Of a stretch of DNA of 64,000 nucleotides, positions 26,701 through 32,700 are shown piece by piece. The position numbers and the translations under genes were made by a program. The number at the start of each line of letters is the position of its first letter. Position 1 is the stretch's first letter. The stretch is from Rhyzopertha dominica (Eukaryota; Arthropoda; Insecta; Coleoptera; Bostrichidae), in contig QCXZ01000064.1 of the NCBI GenBank assembly GCA_025024175.1, forward strand, positions 54,023,325 to 54,087,324, read 5' to 3'. Under the pieces are notes generated by a model that saw only the letters and a program-made list of their open reading frames with translations, was not told the origin of the DNA and made no database searches.

Positions 26701-29700
26701 AACTCTGACACTTCAGCGAGTGCGAGAAACGAGTGAACATCGTCAAGACGTTACCAAAGACAACGCGGATAAACGTAGACGCGATGCGCCAACTTTTAAA
26801 ACCGGTGACAAGGTACTAGTGGATGTTCATGCTTTGAGTAACAGTGTACAGCGGTATACTTCAAAATTCGCGCCTCGCCGAGACGGACCTTACGTAATCG
26901 TAGAACAATGTTCGCCAACCACGTATCGAATCGCGTATGCTGACGATCCAACGCGAGTGCTCGGTACTTACCACGCCTCTGCGCTGAGAGCTTTTGTATC
27001 TGGTGATGCAGATGACCCAGCACCCGTGCGACCCCTCCGAAGAAGAGGACGTCCCAGGCGACAACAGCTTCAAGGTCCCGACACACCTGATGATGTAATA
27101 CCCGAAAACGACCCAGTATCAGAACCTGAAACGGATGACCAGACCGAAGACGACTCAGCCATCGAAACGATCCCAAAGGCTCCTCCAGAGCGGAAATCTT
27201 CTCCGCCTGTCCATCATCAAGCTCGACCCCGCAGGGTACAGCCACCCAGACTAGCCTGTTCACTTGACTGCTGTAAGTCAGCGTCCGATGCTTCCATAAC
27301 GCTTTTGGATGTTACAGATTACAAGGATTGTTGGATTCCAACCGAGACGGTAATGGAATCCAAAGGGGGAGACTGTAACGCGACATCACCCACTGCCTGG
27401 GCCTGTGCCGCCAATGAGGCCCCCTCCCATGCGCCGCCACTGACTGTCGGCCAGACCGGTCGAAACCCGCAGCTGAACCTCAAGAAGTTGCATCACAGCC
27501 GAACAGAGCAGATGAACTACTCTACTCTAGACGCCGGCAACGGGTATCCCGAGGCATAACCGTTCCGCGTTAACTTCGATAATCAATCCTTTGAATTGTC
27601 AGTTAATAACTATCTCTTTGTGCGAATAAAACGGTGTTTTCACCTAGTGTTCGTGTTTCTTACTAACTCCCACGGTTTCGAACCCACGAAAGAAATGACC
27701 TTGTAACGACTGTTACAGGAGTACTTAGTTTTAAAAAAATAAAAACATGTTCGCTTTATACATATATTGGCGCCTGCTAGATAAAGCTCACGTTGAGCAA
27801 ATGGGTAATGCAAACGTTCAGTTGAAAATTTCACCTGGAATGCACGCCTGATATATTACCTTCATTACTAGTGATTCGAAAAAGTCATGGGTCTCTTACA
27901 TTAGTAATGACAGTAGCAACCCTGTTTAAAAGTTAAATTAACGGGATTGTAAGTGAAGCCAGTAGGAGACTCTGAAGCTGTTAAATTAGAGCCTCGCTGT
28001 CTGTAGCCACTTAACACCCGTCTTCGGGCCATATCCGCGCAAAATTTTTATTGGCTTGTGGCTTAGTGATGTTAGCTTGGAATTTCTGAGCTGCAGTAAA
28101 GAGAGGAACAAATGTAAATGTTATATAAATGTAAATTGCAGCATACGTTCTTTTATTTGACTTTAATAAATTGAAATATGGCATGAAACTTATCGTGACC
28201 TGATCAGCAGCCACTGACCTAAGACAACACTAGAGCTAGGTATACTTAGACTATTTTATCTACCTACAAAGACACCAGAAGAGATAAGATTTTTTATTTA
28301 AGGCTAAAAATTACGTTTTGGTTTATGAAGCACACTTACTACAAAGTTTAATCGGCTTGAGCACCAGGAAATGTGTCCGAATCCGAACTTAATAACGTGT
28401 ATTTTGATATGAGATTTCTACTTATGCTACGCTTAATATTTTTGTATGCTTTTGTTCTAAGTATTACGCTAATACAATTTTTTACCGTTAAAATATCGTA
28501 CCACAGCATTTCAACTATTTTCCTTCTTTAATGCAGTTTTAATTTAGATTTATCTAGATGGACCATACGGTGCACCTAGCAGCCACATTTTCAGGGCCCA
28601 ACATGCAGTCCTCATAGCAACTGGCATAGGAGTTACCCCGTTCGCTTCAATTCTCCAGTCCATCATGCACAGGTATTGGAAAGCGAGGCACACTTGTCCA
28701 AAATGCAGGTTCCAGTGGGCAAGCGATATTCCACCGACAGTGATGAACCTCCGAAAGGTAACGGAAGGCCGAATAAAGAAACACTCTCTTAAATTATGTT
28801 TGCAGGTTGATTTCTTTTGGATAAACAGGGACCAGAGGTCGTTCGAATGGTTCGTTAATCTACTCTCCCAGCTAGAAATTGAACAAGCTGAGCTTGGTGG
28901 AGCGATGGAGAGGTTCTTGGAAATGCACATGTACATCACGAGTGCTTTGCAAAAAACCGATATGAAAGCAGTTGGACTGCAGTTGGCGCTAGATTTGTTG
29001 CACGAAAAGGTATTACTAACAGCAATAACAAATCGAAAGTACGAGGGACATGTCATAATTCCTGCACATATCAAGTTGTCACTGACCTTGCAGCGGTGAA
29101 AAAACAAATGCTGTCATTTTTTTTATCAAAAGACAGTTATCTCAATTTAAATGATGTATAGGTAGAAAAATATATAAACGAAGAATTAGTAAATGCCAAT
29201 CAGAACTGTTCAGTTTTTTTCAAATATATTAGCGCATGGGCGTACCGAAGGGGGGGGGGCAACGGGGGGCAGCTGCCCCCCCCTGGACCTGGGTTGCCAA
29301 CTCTGGGCCCTTCCAATTTCCCATATATTTAGCTGGTTGATTATGTGTGTACACTTAAAAATTGTCTTATTTACAATACCGTAAATACAGTAAAATTTAT
29401 AGACAAGTGTATTTCACAATTTTCATCCAGAACTCATATTTAACCCATGCAAATGACCTTCTCTAATAAGTCGTCAAATGGTTTCCAAGCTTAATCAATG
29501 CCATGTGCGTTTTGAAACTGTAATTACAACATTTTGTTGTTACGAATCGTTGTCTTAGAACGGATATAGCTTTAAAAGACCATCTTGGTCAGGATGAGTC
29601 ATAACACGATTTCTGCTTGGTTCTGCTCTTCTACCTTTTGCTATTAAGATTGTTCAACTAACTACTGCATGTTATATGGAATCACATCAGAATCTGTCAT

Positions 29701-32700
29701 ATATTCGGTGATAACTCTAACTTTTGTACCAAATTTCTAAACTTACATTACATTTTAACAATTACTACAAGAAAAAACTAAAAATCCATCCGAACGCATG
29801 TTTATGAAAGTAAATTTATTTAATATAAGTTTTAGGAATCCAGTAAAAGCATTATCAGCATGAATTAAAACCCGGTGTGTTGTTAAAAATGAAATTAAAT
29901 ATATTTCAGTTTATTTAAATGAAGCTTAATTTGGTTAAAATATTAAGTAGTCGGTTAATTTTTTAGAGCAATGCACTGGCGATCTAAGAAGGTTAGCTTG
30001 ACGCATAATGCTGAGGCATTTGTCATTCTGAGTTTTAATAATGTTAGTTATCCATCGAGTCTCTTTCCCTGGAGAGTAAAAATTACTACAATTGTATCTT
30101 TATCACCTATATATATGAACTCCCAGCTTAAATTTCTAAAGCTTCTGGTGTGAGAAGTTGAAACTGTACTAAAAGCGCATCGGTTAATGCATTAGTCTTT
30201 GATATGTGCTAATTCTAAATTCTAATCAGAAATCGTGTTCCTATTAGTAGAACTTTTAAGGTGAAATTTATGTTCCTTTGGTACTTCGTATGATATCATT
30301 ATACATTATGTGGATCACGGATCTTCATTCTCCCAAATAAAATGTATCGACTCATTTATTGTCAAACGCGAGTGGGACGCAACTGAATGTGTCTCACCTA
30401 ACTGAGTTCATCAATAACGGAATTAGTAATAAAGGGGTTTGTATGATCAGTGTACATAAAAAAGATACAAATAATTTGAGTCTTTATTTCACCTTGCAGA
30501 AAATCCACGAAGATTATTCATGGAATAAATATTTCATTAATTACTTAAGTACCTATATCTTATAAACATTTATTATTTCTATTTATGTTGAATTATACTC
30601 TACAGGACGTTCCTGCTGCGCCCCCCTAGACCAAAAGCTGGGTACGCCCATGTATTATCGTAAAGTTTTATTTTAAATGAGTCTGTATGAAAAACTGCGA
30701 ATTAAAAAATGATGATTATCTTTTCGTCTAATGTTTATATTATGGATATCTGTCCTAAATTTGATTTTGTTTAAAAGATATGGAGGACATTTATTTTTAT
30801 AATTATTTTATGAAATAGATAGGCAGTATGTAAATATTGCCTTGATTCCATATTTAGCCATGGTATTGTATCCAATTTAAAAGTAACTCTTTGCTTACGT
30901 CTTATCCAAAAAATAAGCCTCATACAACAATTTTGAACTAGCTGCACACTACGCTTGGTAGTATAATCAAGACACGCACCGTAGACACAATCTGCATAAT
31001 TAAAATGAGACAGCACCAGCGAATCGCATAAAAGAATTTTGGCCTTATATGTAAGAACCTGTCTAATGCTGTATAATGTTTTGAGGTTTGCAAATGCATT
31101 TCGAATACAATTATTTACATGTTCAAAAAAACGCAACTTATAATCAATCACCAGTCCCAACCTTTTTGCAGAATCTACAAATTCAAGTCTCTTATTATCC
31201 ACACAGATATTGGCACAACGCATAATTGAATTTCTCGTTGTAGAATTAAATGTTTTGCCAAACAGTATCATTTTTGATTTCTCATATACCACTACCAACA
31301 CAATTGTTTATAATATGAGTGATTACTGGAAGAGTTATGGGAAGAGAATATTTAAGCATATCCAATGTTTTTTAATCACAGCCACTAACATTACTTTTAA
31401 GTTTCTGTATAACATTCATTATTTGATCTTCATTAACAAATACAAATTCAAATAGACGGTGAACATTGGACAATCTGGTATTGCAGTATGAAATAATTAA
31501 TTCTTCTGTTGGAGTAAAGTCCTTCATGGAATTATTAAGATAAAAATTGTTCAGATCATCTACAGTAAATAAATGCTGGGGTATATTGTTTCTCGTTTTG
31601 AATTTAACACCCAAATTTTGTAGTTCCTTAAAGATACCGGTCATCGAAGTTGTTGAGATCTTGTATATTAGATATTCGTTTTTTTCTCGGTTAACGGCAG
31701 AGTTGACCAAATTTCTAAGAGATTTGTAATATTCCCAACTACTGGGTGTTCGTATTCTTCTAGATCTTTGCAAGGCCTGATCCCTTAGCCTCATCATTAT
31801 CAGTAAGCCAATGAGCTTTTTTCTTTGTGACCTTAAAAGTCAAAATGGGAGCATGACATTAAATATATTTAATAAATTACTATTAAAAAATTCCACCTTT
31901 TGATTAATGCATTGCATGTCAAATAATTCACCCCATTGTACTTGAGCTAAACTATTTAGAAAATTTTTATGTTTAAAATTAGCAAAACTCCGGAACGTAA
32001 TGTATTTTAACTGATCAGCATTAGTAGTGCATGAAAGTTCTATAACGGCATGATCCGATAGATCACAACTATAATTGACATTAATATTTTTTTTGTTGTT
32101 GGAAAATCTTTATAAAATCATGAATTTTGTGGCTATATTTTTATCCCCAACCTTCAATACAGTATATGACAGTTGGCAGTAGGTATATTGTGCTTATTGT
32201 AGCTTGGCAGCCGTTACAAAAAGGCGGCACAAAGAACTCAGAAATCAACGCCGCCCTCGTTGCATAAATCATTTATAGAAACCCCTGTATTGAACGACTT
32301 TATTGCAATTTTTTAAAATACATGTTTCGTGTTGTGAGCTGTGGCATTTGTGTAGGAATTTTGACATGACTCTAGTATATTATTTTTTGAGGTTTAGTCA
32401 TGAAATCTTTAAATTTAAAAAACATAATTCGATATTGAATTGAACACCAATATAGCAAAAATAGCTTCAAAATATGTTTATAAAGTGTATAATATCTATC
32501 TTTATTGCTTTTTAGGAGAAGAGAGACTTAATTACAGGGCTGAAAACACGAACAAACGCTGGTCGACCCAATTGGGATAAAGTATTTAAGAATATACTCG
32601 ACCAAAAGAAAGGAAAAGTTACCATATTTTATTGTGGTCNACCACAACTTGGACGTATTTTACGAGTGAAGTGTGATCACTATGGCTTTAGTTTTCGCAA

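Larger units (their letters stand above)
21045..27717 (+). mobile_element. Ty3/Gypsy LTR retrotransposon, young, cut by a hAT-like element
   Basis: Two 344-bp LTRs (21045-21388, 27374-27717) look identical base for base and have TG...CA ends. The target duplication is GGAG (21041-21044 and 27718-27721). A primer-binding-like TGGCGCCC (21393-21400) follows the 5' LTR, and a polypurine run AAAGGGGGAGAC precedes the 3' LTR. One gag-pol frame starts at 21502. Domains run gag, zinc knuckles, protease, RT, RNase H, integrase, the Ty3/Gypsy order. No env was seen. The reading frame is intact except for a 1370-bp hAT-like insertion at 23898 and N23555. The element lies in the same direction as Nox5, in its 11.5-kb intron. 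Identical LTRs mean recent insertion. Confidence 0.93.

Noticed and set aside
26796..27263. 155-residue minus-strand frame
   Set aside because: It is antisense to the integrase tail of the Gypsy element, with no domain. It is a shadow of the real frame.
28665..29099. Continuous 144-residue frame as a single exon or gene
   Set aside because: Its middle is better read as a 48-nt intron and its end overruns a splice donor. The conserved Nox5 parts lie in two exons.
28550..29107. 185-residue minus-strand frame
   Set aside because: It is antisense to two conserved Nox5 exons and has no recognisable domain.
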